Shown in pieces: positions 33,641-43,962 of a stretch of 64,000 nt of DNA (position 1 is the stretch's first letter; every line of letters starts with the position of its first letter). Under the pieces are notes generated by a model. The model worked only from the letters and a program-made list of their open reading frames with translations, ran no database searches and was not told the DNA's origin. The position numbers and the translations under genes are program-made. The stretch is from Nematopogon swammerdamellus (taxonomy: Eukaryota; Arthropoda; Insecta; Lepidoptera; Adelidae), in assembly GCA_946902875.1 (NCBI GenBank), contig OX336359.1:4464001-4528000 (forward strand), written 5' to 3'.

Positions 33641-33809
33641 GTTTGAGATTCGAATAATATAGTGGAATGTAAGCAGGTAGTTAGCAAATGAGCTGAATGT
33701 GAGAATTGAAGTTAAAATAATAATAAGAATACTTATTAATAATACATTTAACACTTAATGATAAATCATAGTACATGCTGGTTAAATAAATAAAAAGCAA
33801 TACTTGTGA

Positions 33810-33905
33810 GTGGTTCCCTACCGCTGAAGGCCGATGGGGCTGGTGGAAAATTGGAGAGGCTTATGTCCAGCAGTGGACGCATACACGCCGGCCGACTGAC
33901 TTCGA
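33810..33905 (+). mobile_element. RTE 3'-end fragment
   Basis: CCCTACCGCTGAAGGCCGAT, GGAAAATTGGAGAGGC and TATGTCCAGCAGTGGACGCA match the last coding bases and tail of the RTE at 62337-63605. Confidence 0.85.
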
Positions 33906-33909
33906 GCCA

Positions 33910-34700
33910 CTCGAACAATTTGCAACAGCAGCCCAGAAAGTGAATGGTGCCTTTCCTTAAGTTTCAATACGTCGCATTCGATAATAATTGACCAAGCACA
34001 TTGATTACAATACCTGGTCCGTAATGTAACAATTCACACGATGGAATTAATAAAGCCAAATTTGTTTTCATACTGTTTCGGTTTTTTGTAAAAGATCAAA
34101 ATATAGATGCGGATAGGAATATGAATAAGATTAATTTTTTGCTTAGACATAGTATGTTATATTTAACGTAATTAAAAGTTTGTATGTAGGTAACTCATAT
34201 TAAAAAAAAACTCTATAAGGTTGCTTAACCGGTTCTTCCTTATAGATTGAATTGATTTATTGATTGAATTGATTAATTTTCTTTCGTCGCCAATTTAATC
34301 GCGCTATACCTACATCAAGACATATATCACTCGAGCAAAACCGCGGGTAAAAGCCAGTACCAGTGAAGATATAAACTACCTACCCTGCAAGAAATTGGCG
34401 GAATTTACCGAAATTTACCGTAATTTACCGTACACGTTGCCGCTTCCGCGAGTGAGCACTTACGTAAGTTAGTTACGTGCTCTTACAAGATCTCGTCCCT
34501 CGGAGCACTTAACTTTGAATCACTTATGAATGTGGCGTCCTTAAGGCACTTTATAATCATACAACCGTGAGAATAAATTGCTACAATGGACACAGACTTG
34601 TCGACGGAGTCAAAGTGCACAAAATCTACATAATTTATTTTTTGTTTGCTTATTTTTTATTTTTACGTTCGCAACCATATTATTTATTTATTTATACTTG
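33910..34700. other. No gene seen
   Basis: AT-rich. GAATTTACCG/AAATTTACCG/TAATTTACCG triplicate near 34400. No recognised coding sequence. Confidence 0.4.
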
Positions 34701-34707
34701 TTTCTTA

Positions 34708-35056
34708 GGGTTCCGTATCCGTCATACGGGACCCTATTACTAAGCCTACGCCGTCTGTCTGTCTATCTGTCTGTCCGAGGGCTGTATCTCTTGAACAGTA
34801 ATTGGTAGCTCGTTGAAATTTTCACAGAATATATTATGTTATTATGGCCGATATAACAAATAATGAAAATTAGAAAAAGTAAAAAATTCACGGTGGTCCC
34901 CATACAGGAAAGTAAAAAGTGTATGCGCGCCATCTACCGCAAACAGTATGAAGCATTTTATAAAACACGCCATAGATGGCGCGAGTGGCGCTGACCATTC
35001 CATGGCGATACGGAACCCTCGGTGCGCGAGTTCGACTCGCCCTTGGCCGGTTTTTT
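34708..35056 (+). repeat. GGGTTCCGTA-type repeat, copy 4 (complete)
   Basis: Runs from TTAGGGTTCCGTATCC, through ACTAAGCCTACGCCGTC, (GTCT)n, GGGCTGTATCTCTTGAAC and GCGCCATCTACCG, to GATACGGAACCCTCGGTGCG, CGAGTTCGACTCGCCCTTGG and CCGGTTTTTT. The outer parts are inverted (AGGGTTCCGTATC with GATACGGAACCCT). Confidence 0.88.
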
Positions 35057-35383
35057 TTATGTTGAAGTATGCACATTAATTAAGCATCCAAAATTTGAGT
35101 ACAAAGATTGCAAAAGAAACTCATTCGACCCGTATCAGATATCTGATATGGGACTCGAACCCACGACCTTTGTAGTGTCAGCCCATCATAGTGAACTAGG
35201 TGCCATGTTAGTGCTTTCCTTTGGTCGTGCCGGCTACACTGAGCCAAATCGAAAACACATTTATCACGACTATTTTTCATAGCAGTTTATTCGCAGTTTG
35301 GTTATTAAAATAATTTAAAGGTAATGTAGCTACGGAACCCTAAAAAATATATATTATAGATATATACTTAAATATATATTTAA

Positions 35384-35904
35384 GCGGCGGGTGGCCGAGT
35401 GGTTTGGGCATCGGCTTCTCATGCGGGAGGTCCGAGGTTCGAATCCGGTCGGCGTGTACCAATGAGTTTTTTCTAACGAAAAAATTTACGTGCATACCTT
35501 CACCTGCTGCTTCACCGTTCGGAACCGGTGTAAAACTGTAGGTCCCTTCCCTTGCCCCTTACTAGGTGGTAGGCTCAAATTGTAGCCGACTGGGTTGGTA
35601 CCACCGTACTGGGTGTAAGATGGCCGCATATCAGCCTCGGTTGTGTTCTCCTCTAGTCCAGTATAGCCAGCAATCCAGGGAAGTCTCTGGTATGGCACAC
35701 ATTCGCAATCCCCGTGCATCACAGAATGTCCATGGGCATCGTTAGACTCCTACTTGTAGGTGTAACGATGCCACATGTCGCGCTATCGATAAAAAAAAAA
35801 AAAAAAAAAAAAAAAAACCTACCTTCTCGGACGTGGACGGCTGGTCAGAGCATGTGCTTTGACCCCTCTGACTCAGCCACCCATACCGGATTACATAAAA
35901 AAAA
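35384..35904 (+). mobile_element. SINE-B copy 2, full length, interrupted
   Basis: The tRNA-like head has A box GTGGCCGAGTGG at 35391 and B box GGTTCGAATCC at 35435. It is followed by the unique linker to 35540, then the domain shared with SINE-A (TAGGTCCCTTCCCTTGCCCC, TACTAGGTGGTAGG, GGTTGGTACCACCG). The tail ends CATACCGGATTACATAAAAA. A LINE 3' end (35699-35817) is inserted after TATGGCAC; the SINE resumes with CCTACCTTCTCGG. Confidence 0.88.
35699..35817 (+). mobile_element. CR1-like LINE 3' end inserted in SINE-B
   Basis: ACATTCGCAATCCCCGTGCA, GAATGTCCATGGGCATCG, GTAACGATGCCACATGTCGC and a 27-nt A tail. It is a severely 5'-truncated copy. The same 3' end is at 42816-42910 and 50900-51235. 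Confidence 0.85.
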
Positions 35905-36640
35905 ATATATATATATAAAGTTAACCAGAATCCGCCATTGCTGGTGCGGACGGGGGTGGGGTAAGGCGGGTAAGTGTGTCGTGCCATACGACTACACTTC
36001 GTATCTTTTTGAAATCCTCCTCTTCTCACGGTTATTTAACGGTTTTTGACTGTTCTTTAACTCTTCATTCGTTTTTTAACCGGTTTTACTGTTCTTCAAA
36101 TGTCAATTGAATTTTAAGACTCTTTGCGTAACCCTTCTCTGATTGTTCTTAGATCCTTCTTCGATTTATTCATAGGATCTTTTTATTTTCGTATACGTCT
36201 TAGAGAGACACTTCTTACAAATATAAAACTTGTCTCAAACTCTTCTTAGGCCCCACCGCAACCTGAAATAATTCAATAATTTAAATTTAAATTGGTGACA
36301 TAATTGCTCAACTTCACTTATAACTATTTTGCGTATACCTTTGTCAGCCTCACTAGCGCAGTGGTGCGGTCGGTCGCCTGTTGTTAAGCAACCCTGAGCG
36401 CGGTCAGTACTTGGATGGGTGACCGACCGCTTTACCGTTGGAGGCTGACCGTGGCTCGGATTCCACCTTTCCTTCTTACCTTACTAGGTGGGAGGGTTTA
36501 TCCCGGCCGGGTTGGTACCACCGCACTGAATGAAACGTCAGTCGAAACTAGGCTAGGTACGTAAATAGTTCGTGTTTTCCGTCCAGTTGAGTGTAGTCGA
36601 CGTGAAATTAATATATAAACCCGGTGTTATGGGCTGACAT

Positions 36641-36870
36641 TTTTTTTTAACTGACACTGTTGGCTACATCACCTACAACGTCCGTGATGTCAGCCCATAA
36701 CACCGGGTGAACTAGGTGCCATGTCAGTGCTTCCCCCCTTTGATCGTGCCGGCTACACTGAACTGGTCGGAAAACACAAACTATTTACATAGCCGTTTCG
36801 ACCGACGTTTCATTCAGTGCGGTGGTACCAACCCGGGCGGGTTAAGCCCTACCACCAAGTAACGGACACC
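36641..36870 (-). mobile_element. SINE-A copy 8, 5'-truncated, inside copy 7
   Basis: A reverse-orientation tail (ACTGACACTGTTGGCTACAT to GGTTAAGCCCTACCACC) flanked by ACAT at 36637 and 36871. The head is missing. Confidence 0.88.
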
Positions 36871-36907
36871 ACATCACGGACGTTGCAGGTGATGTAGTCA
36901 ACAGTGT

Positions 36908-38275
36908 TAGGGGGGGCGGACTCGTGGAGGACTCGAGGAATTAATTTTCCTCCTAGTCACACCGTTGCGTTGGTGTGACTACGAGTAAATTATTATTTTT
37001 TTTTTATGGAAACTGACACGGTTGGCTACATCACCTACAACATCCGTGATGTCAGCCCATAACACCGGGTGAACTAGGTGCTATGTCAGTGCTTCCCTTC
37101 ATTTCGCGCCGGCTACACTGAACTGGACGGAAACCACGAACTATTTACATAGCCGTTTCGACCGACGTTTCGCTCAGTGCGGTGGTACCAACCCTGCCGG
37201 GATAAACCCTACCACCCAGTAAGGTAAAAAGGGAAGGGACCTACAGTTTAACGTGGAATCCGAACCACGGTCAGCCTCCAACGGTCGGGCGGTCACCCAT
37301 CCAATAACTGACCGCACCACTGAGCTGCCGAGGCTGACAATCCCTTAGTCGACTTTTACGACATGCGACGGGGAGAGATGCAGTGGGGCTATTCTTTTTA
37401 AGTACCGACCCCACATGGTACAAATTACCTAAACATAAGACTCGTGGTCGCACTAATGCGGGAAACCAGAAAATCAAAATACTTATCGTTATGGGCATCT
37501 GTACAACAAAAATAGAACAAAATATAAATAATACTTTTATTTTAATTAACAAAGAAAAAGCCATTTGCTTACTAAAATTATTAAATGCATTTATAGTACG
37601 TAAATGTGAATGAATCTGTCGCCCCTCCTTTAACCTATCGCAAAGTTTCTGACCAATCGATATTTGGTTATGGACAAGTTGCATCTGAGCATTTAAAATA
37701 AATATATCTTTATCTACTTCCTGTTTTCTTCGCTTAATTTGTTTGTTCTTTGTTATTAAATTGTCTAAGCTTAACGTAAGTTATGGTAACATCATCATGT
37801 AGAACTGTTAGCAACTTGTTAATTGTAACATAGTTTTTATTAATACTTTTATATAGTGCTCTAGCGGTCGATATCGACCGTTCCACAGTCAACGGGAAGA
37901 ATTAAAACTTTCTGCGACATTGTTGGTTCGATGACGCTCACTGCAAACACAACAGTCACTAAAGGCTTATAGATTCAGAAAAAAAGGGGGACCCCCATTT
38001 TCCGACCATTTTTCGGCGATTAGGCTAGGTTAAATAGGTCGGCGGGAATTCCTCCTATTAATTTCCGCTGCCCTGGTACCTCGAGAGAACAGTTGAAGCG
38101 TTGGAAACCAAAATGATGCAGCTTTTGATAGTGGTGTGACCACAAGTCTTATGTTTAGGTAATTTACTCGTAGTCACACCAACAGTGTGACTACGAGGTG
38201 GTGTGACTACGAGGAAAATTAATTCCTCGTGGTCACACTAGTGTGCCAAATCGGTGTGACCACGAGTCCGCCCCG
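36908..38275. mobile_element. DNA element with TAGTCACACC inverted ends, inside SINE-A
   Basis: Left terminus 36908-36986 plus 37428-37470 and right terminus 38125-38275 are inverted (GGCGGACTCGTGG at the ends, then GTGTGACTACGAGTAAATT and ACCTAAACATAAGAC). It is flanked by AGTGT at 36903 and 38276. The right arm has an extra GTGTGACTACGAGG duplication. The interior (37470-38120) has no recognised gene. A SINE-A is inserted in the left arm. Confidence 0.85.
36993..37421 (-). mobile_element. SINE-A copy 9, full length with exact borders
   Basis: Flanked by AAATTA at 36987-36992 and 37422-37427. The opposite arm of the host element (38170) keeps the unbroken CGAGTAAATTACCT, proving both borders. 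The 429-bp SINE reads, on the minus strand, GTACCATGTGGGGTCGGTAC, then the 5' module, GTCAGCCTCGGCAGCTCAGT, an abbreviated 5S segment, T-arm, common tail and a poly-A end. Confidence 0.95.
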
Positions 38276-38605
38276 AGTGTCAGTTTCCATAAAAAAAAAA
38301 ACAACTCGCCTTTTGTGACCCTTTTATGCAATGGTTATTTCAAATTTTGTTATACATGTTTGGATACAGTGAAATCGACAAAATTCTGCACTTCTATGGA
38401 ACTGCTTAGTAGAATTTATAACAACTAGAGAGAGAGCTCCAAAAATGTCAAGAGTGCGCGAGTGCTCGAAGCACTTACGCGATTGGAGAAAATAAGAGAA
38501 TGCTCTTTCCAAAATTTGTCACAATTCATTAGCAGTTCGCCTAGTCTTGAAGTCAAAGACGACTACGATTGACATGTCAAAACGTATTGGATTTTGGCAG
38601 ATTTC

Positions 38606-38700
38606 CATACCGCTGAAGGCTGGGAGGGCTGGAGGAAAATTGGAGAGACGTAGGTCCAGCAGTGGACGCTTACACGCTGACTGACTGACTGACTGACTTT
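38606..38700 (+). mobile_element. RTE 3'-end fragment
   Basis: CATACCGCTGAAGGCTGGGA, GGAGGAAAATTGGAGAG, GTCCAGCAGTGGACGCTTAC and (CTGA)n, as at 63500-63605. Confidence 0.88.
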
Positions 38701-38799
38701 GGCAGATTGAAACTGCAGAGACATTTTCACTTGCTGTTCAGTTCATAAATATTTAATTTGGAAAACGTCCACAAAAATAGTTTTCGGACGTATGCTTCT

Positions 38800-38995
38800 T
38801 GAACCGCGGAAGTTCACAACCGATAATCGGGGTAAGCAGAGTAATCGGTGTTGTGGTACAGGTACTCTTGTAAATTGCAGCACAATACCATTCACCACGT
38901 TTAGCGATATACAATAGGACCAATAACTATCTATATAGCAGCAAGTAAGGCACGAAGACCCACCCGCTGCATGACTTTGAGGAAGGACCGTTACA
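38800..38995 (-). repeat. Interspersed repeat 'F', copy 2
   Basis: Reverse complement of the 17610-17790 type: GGGGTAAGCAGAGTAATCGG, GCAGCAAGTAAGGCACGAAG and ACCCACCCGCTGCATGA. Confidence 0.75.
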
Positions 38996-39009
38996 AGGTG
39001 AGAGGAATC

Positions 39010-39245
39010 ATTGGTCAACTCAGCCCACAGCCCATTCAGCCCGCGGGCTCAAATGACCACTATGAAATATGTATTTATTTTTTCATAGTCAACTCAGCCC
39101 GCGGGCCCAGCTGACCAATTTGAAAACTAACCCCGCGGGCCCAGTTGACCACTTTCAAACTCTAACTTAGCCCACAGCCTACTCAGCCCGCAGGTTCAAA
39201 TAACCACTTTTAAATATGTTTTATTTAATAGTCAACTCAGACCCA
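39010..39245. repeat. AGCCCGCGGG short tandem repeat
   Basis: Irregular repeats of GTCAACTCAGCCCGCGGGC and CAGTTGACCACTTT. No gene. Confidence 0.8.
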
Positions 39246-39294
39246 CTGCAAAACTTGCTAAACATGTTTTCAGTACCTAATGTTAATCCAAGAT

Positions 39295-39618
39295 ATTTTT
39301 TTTATGGAATCTGAAACGGTTGGCTACATCACCTACAACATCCGTGATGTCAGCCTATAACACCGGATGAACTTGGTGCCACGTCAGTGCTTCCCTTCGG
39401 TCGTGCCGGCTACGACTGACGACGTTTCGTTCAGTGCGGTGGTACCAACCCGGCCGGGATAAACCCTACCTCCTAGTATAGTAAGAAGGGAAGGTACCTG
39501 CAGTTTAACGTGGAATCCGAACCACGGTCAGCCTCCAACGGTCAAGCGGTCACCCATCCAAGTACTGACCGCGCAGTCGACAGTCGACCGACCGCACCAC
39601 TGAGCTACCAAGGCTGAC
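39295..39618 (-). mobile_element. SINE-A copy 10
   Basis: Head and tail present in reverse. Part of the tail (CTATGTAAATAG region) and part of the 5S-like segment are deleted. Confidence 0.88.
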
Positions 39619-40124
39619 AAAATCCTTGTCACAGCTTATAATATCCTTGGTATAAATACAAAAGAAAGTCAAACAGCTCGCTCACATCTTGCCTTATTTG
39701 AAGCCTCGACGTGTCAAACGTGGACATCGGTGACTTTCATAATATTTTTCATTTCTCATTTACCGACACAATAACAGAAGTAGACGAGAAAATTCCCACT
39801 TAATCGTCCATTGTGCCCTCGCACTTGGTCCCCAATCTTGTTCGAGAGCACTTCAAATGTTTAATTTGCGAAAACTCTTGGGTCTGCAGATCGCAAGATT
39901 TCGGTGACGGAGATGAAACTAGCAATCTTTGGACGAATGACACAAGTACTTTAGTCATATTTTTTATAGCAATAATACATTTTGTGCCAGTGTTGCTTTT
40001 TAGGGTTCCGTATCCGGTACGGTACTCTATTACTAAGCCTAAGCCGTCTGTCTGTCCGTCCGTCCATCCGTCCGTCCGTATGTCCGAGGGCTGTATCTCT
40101 TGAACCATAATAGGTACGTGATAT

Positions 40125-40450
40125 GTACCGTGTAGGGCCGGTACTTTAAAAGAATAGGCCCACTGCATCTCTCCCCATGTATGTCGTAAAAGACGACTAA
40201 GGGATATGACTCCCTTCTTATATTACTAGGTGGTAGGGCTTAGCCCGCCTGGGTTGGTACCACCGCACTGAATGAAAGGTCGGTCGAAACGGCTATGTAA
40301 ATAGTTTGTGTTTTCCGTCCAGTACAGTGTAGCCGGCACGACCGAAGGGAAGCACTGACGTGGCACCAAGTTCACCCGGTGTTATTGGCTGACATCACAG
40401 ATGTTGTAGGTGATATGTAGCGAACCGTGTCAGTTTCCATAAAAAAAAAA
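40125..40450 (+). mobile_element. SINE-A copy 11, 5' module joined directly to tail
   Basis: The module GTAGGGCCGGTACTTTAAAA...CGACTAAGGGATATGA runs straight into CTCCCTTCTTATATTACTAG and the common tail. The tRNA/5S head is absent. The same head-less junction occurs in the 48826-48985 copy. Confidence 0.9.
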
Positions 40451-40945
40451 CGGACGGGTTGCACTCCGGGGGTGCCGGCAGAAGTGAAAACTTAAACATC
40501 AACGTTGTCATTTTTGAATATTTTGGAATGGTTGGGGAATAATTTCGCACGAATTGTTTTATTTATCAGTATAAAAGTACTATCATTTATGTGATAAAAT
40601 ACAATATTCATTTATTGCGCTATCGTAGACAAACGTGACAATTTATATTACATAAAAAATTTAACACTACAGAACTATTATAATTATTTTACATCAAAAA
40701 GTTTATTTCTCAGAAAATCAATTTTTATCCATAATTTCAACAAATCTTACGCTTTTTCGATCAGGCTACGGATCTGACGCGAGTTTAACATTTTTTACCC
40801 ATCTAAAAAAAGTGCCAAGCGCCGCTAAAGAAGTTTCGAATCTTACGCTTTTTCGACGCGAGTTCTGACGCGAGTTTAACATTTGTTACCCATCTAAAAA
40901 AATTGCCAAGCGCCGCTAAAGAAGTTTTCACTTAAAAAAAAACCG
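40451..40945. mobile_element. Small element with AAGTGAAAACTT inverted ends
   Basis: GCAGAAGTGAAAACTTAAAC near 40478 and GAAGTTTTCACTT ending at 40934. The right half holds a ~90-bp direct duplication (TCTTACGCTTTTTCGA, TGACGCGAGTTTAACATT, GCCAAGCGCCGCTAAAGAAG). It inserted into the A tail of the SINE. There is no ORF. Confidence 0.7.
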
Positions 40946-41604
40946 TTTAAAAAAAGGTAGCCCGTTGAAATTTTCACAGAATATGTGTTATTTATTATGG
41001 CCGATATAACAACAAATAATAAAAATAAGAAAAAGTAAAACATTCACGGGGGTTTCCATAGAAGAAACTGAAAAGTGTACTCGCGCGCGCCATCTACCGA
41101 ATAAAGTATGAAGCTTTTTAACTAACATGAATTTTAACTAATATGAAGCATTTCATAAACACGCGTGAGTGGCGCTAACCATGACATGGCGATACGGAAC
41201 CCTCGGTGCGCGAGTTCGACTCGCACTTGACTCGGTTTTTTTTTTTTTACATCTATAAAGGCTGGCGTCCACGAGGCGGGCCGGGCGGTTCGCATCACAA
41301 TGCAAAAATCATGAACTCTTACACTAGCGATGAAACGGGGCGTGTCGGGCTGCAACGCATTTGTGGATCGGCTCGCCAGGTCAATTTTCGGTCGGCGGTG
41401 ACTAACCATGATATGAGGGGTATAGAATCAAAGACAGCTCTATCAACTTTTGCAAATTTTTGGTAAATAAAAAAAAAATGTTTATTCAGATCCAGTTTAT
41501 TGTAAATGGCCCGTTACTTCGTTAGGATTAATGGAGCTATCCTATTGAACAGTTTTGCTTAGTGCTAGTTTTGAAACTAAACGTATGGATAGTGCTGTTT
41601 TTAC

Positions 41605-41865
41605 CCGACTACGGCGAAGCCAAAAAAAAGGAAGGGTTATGAGTTTGGCGTGTATGTATGTATGTATGTATGTATGTATGTATGTGACTATCTATATTCC
41701 ACTCTACAGCCTAAAGTACTGGGCCGATTTGAATAATTCTTGTGCCAGTGGATTCGTCTCATTCACGGGAGTGTCATAGGTTATACAAAAATTTTCAAAA
41801 TTCAAAATGGCGGACGCAGGGCCTCAAAATGTCAAATTAGTTTTTTCAAAATATATTGAGTGGGG
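41605..41865 (+). repeat. ACCCGACTACGG-type repeat, copy 3
   Basis: ACCCGACTACGGCGAAGCC, AAGGAAGGGTTATGAGTTTG, (TATG)n, GGGCCGATTTGAAT and CAAAATGGCGGACGC. Confidence 0.8.
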
Positions 41866-41969
41866 TGTCAAATTAAAGATAATTAAATTGCGATTCCGAA
41901 AATATATAGTTTGCTATCTATTAAACTTATATGTACAGAGAAATAGAGCACAAAATGTGTGGCGCATGT

Positions 41970-42115
41970 ATGAACCGCGACGAAGCGTGGTCGCCCGCGC
42001 AGCGCACCGCCCCGCGCGCCCCCATCGCATCGGTTTTGGTGTACATACAGCAGCGATCACGCCGTTGGACCACGCGCGACAACGACGACGCGAAGAAGCG
42101 ACATAGTATAGTTGG
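41970..42115. other. GC-rich block
   Basis: CpG-dense stretch (CGCAGCGCACCGCCCCGCGC) after the preceding repeat. No reliable coding signal. Confidence 0.4.
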
Positions 42116-42252
42116 CAATATACCTACATACTTACTCACTGATCTACCGCAATTTTATATAGATATATTATTATTAGATACAGTACTATGCTAAAATAAA
42201 TTGGTATTAAATGCCCATGTAGTGTAAGCATATGTAGTGTAGGTAAATTATT

Positions 42253-42394
42253 TGTTTTTATCGAAACTGACACGGATGGCTACATCACCTACACTACAAC
42301 ATCTGTGATGTCAGTCCATAACACCGGGTGAACTTGGTGCCACGACAGTGCTTCCCTTCGGTCGTGCTGGCTCCACTGAACTGGATGGAAAACA
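42253..42394 (-). mobile_element. SINE-A copy 12, 3' part only
   Basis: CGAAACTGACACGGATGGCT, with a CTACACTACAACATC mini-duplication, to CTGAACTGGATGGAAAACAC. Confidence 0.85.
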
Positions 42395-42499
42395 CTTACC
42401 TAATATTTCTAATACAATATTTTCGGATGCAAGTTACCCTTCAGCTAGACGGAATATTGTGGAAGAGAAGAACCGCCGATTGCGGAAAAGTGCAGTTTA

Positions 42500-42910
42500 A
42501 CCCTAGACTCGATTAGTTGCCGGAAACCTACGTCTTTGGAAATGGTGGCACCCAGGAATGTCCAGGTGCTTCCAGACAGGTACGACGCTGCCTTGGAAAT
42601 TAGCTTGGAAAGCAAAAGAATCGACCTTTGCAGATAATGCGCAGCACTGAGTCTTGCTAACGTTAAAGGCGTGGGCGTAGCATTCAGGTCCTAGTGGATG
42701 GTTGCGCGAGGAACGCCATGCGATGCGCGTGAACGCTGGTGTACCAGAGGGTTCTGTGTTGTCGCCCACACTGTTTCTTCTGCACATCAATGATATGTTG
42801 CCCCTGGACAACATATGGCATTCGCAGCCCCCGCGTGCTACCGAATGTCCATGGGCGTCGCTAGACACCTATGGGTGGCTCGGCCCCACATGTCGCGCTT
42901 ACTATGAAAA
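42500..42910. pseudogene. Rearranged CR1-like LINE fragment
   Basis: 42505-42690 encodes on the minus strand FNVSKTQCCALSAKVDSFAF and VWKHLDIPG. 42700-42810 encodes on the plus strand NAGVPEGSVLSPTLFLLHIN (the RT B-box region). 42816-42910 is the plus-strand 3' end. One part is therefore inverted relative to its neighbours. The family is the same as at 2640-5300. Confidence 0.72.
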
Positions 42911-42914
42911 TAAT

Positions 42915-43600
42915 ATCAGTAGCTTTGGCCTCGCCTTAGTGGCTTACCTGCTTCGAGTGAGTACATTATTCAACTATGTAATGTACACGAACCTGAAACC
43001 GAGCCTGAAACCTCGGTCTAGGGCAGTTCTACGCGGGCCAATATTTACAAACATAATCTATGGGGGTGCCAGGTTTTTGAATTTTTGGCTATAATATAAT
43101 TCTTTGATGAAATAAGGGTATTTGTATTTTTTTTTTCCGAAAAAAGTTATTTATTGACTCATAGGTTTCAAAATCATCCTTATATATATAATTCTTCTGC
43201 ACGTGTGTTTGTCACCTAACTCGACCTAAACGGCTGGACCTACATATTTCGATGAAATTTTGTGTGTATATTTGAGTGGGCCCCTGGATGGTTTGAAAAT
43301 ACAATTGAACTCGGTAGATGGCGTCGTGATAAGTCCACGCAGACGAAGTCGCGGGCACAGCTAGTGTAATAAATTAATCTACTTCTGGATCGATGGTCGC
43401 GGGCCGGATTGCAACCGTTCGCGGGCCGGAGATGGCCCGCGGGCCGTAGTTTGCCCATCCCTGGTCTAGGGGCTTGAACTGATTGGTTTACTTACTTCAC
43501 GAATCCGCCTCACCCCAGCCAGATATGTTTACTTACATTGACTTTTCATTTTACTTCAAGACTATACATTGTTCAACTATACATAATTTGTTTATAGATT
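42915..43600. other. Repeat scraps, no gene
   Basis: 43175-43372 reads AATTCTTCTGCACGTGTG...GCGGGCACAGCTAGTGT, a common lepidopteran-type repeat. GGCCCGCGGGCCGTAGTTTG, CCCATCCCTG (43435-43464) looks like one hAT-type terminus (inverted CAGGGATGGGCAAACT); its partner was not found. Confidence 0.5.
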
Positions 43601-43962
43601 TTTTTTTATGTAATTCGGTATGAGTGGCTGAGTCGGAGAGGCCAAAGCACATGCTCCGACCACCCAATATCACGTCCGAGAAAGTAGGTGCTATACCGGA
43701 GACTTCCCTGGATTGCTGGCTATACTGGACTAGAGGAGAACACAACCGAGGCTGCTATGCGGCCATCTTACCTCCAGTACGGTGGTATCAACCCAGTTGG
43801 CCACAATTCGAGCCTACCACCTAGTAAGGGAAGGGACCTACAGTTTTACACCGGTTCCGAACGGTGAAGCAGTAGGTGTAGGTATGCACGTAAATTTTTT
43901 CGTCAGAAAAAACTCATTGGTACACGCCGACCGGATTCGAACCTCGGACCTCTCGCATGAGG
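43600..43962 (-). mobile_element. SINE-B copy 3, A box lost
   Basis: Reverse orientation. The tail is ATGTAATTCGGTATGAGTGG and the shared domain is TACCACCTAGTAAGGGAAGG. A B-box head (CCGGATTCGAACCTCGGACC at 43920) is present, but the sequence breaks off before the A box. Confidence 0.85.

Larger units (their letters stand above)
36343..38300 (+). mobile_element. SINE-A copy 7, host of a nested cluster
   Basis: Three pieces: 36343-36640 (head to GGGCTGACAT), 36871-36907 (ACATCACGGACGTTGCAGGT to AGTGT) and 38276-38300 (AGTGTCAGTTTCCAT plus A tail). Direct repeats ACAT and AGTGT mark the two insertion points, at 36641-36870 and 36908-38275. Confidence 0.9.
40003..41240 (+). repeat. GGGTTCCGTA-type repeat, copy 5, split by insertions
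   Basis: Left part 40003-40116 (AGGGTTCCGTATCCGGTACG to CATAATAGGTA); right part 40957-41240 (GGTAGCCCGTTGAAATTTTC to GGAACCCTCGGTGCGCGAG). The word GGTA is repeated on both sides of the intervening SINE-A and inverted-end element, and uninterrupted copies read AATAGGTAGCCCG. Confidence 0.85.

Noticed and set aside
35384..35460. tRNA gene candidate (A and B boxes, ends near ACCA)
   Set aside because: It runs without a break into the SINE-B body and tail, and the same body recurs at 26012 and 43600. It is a SINE head.
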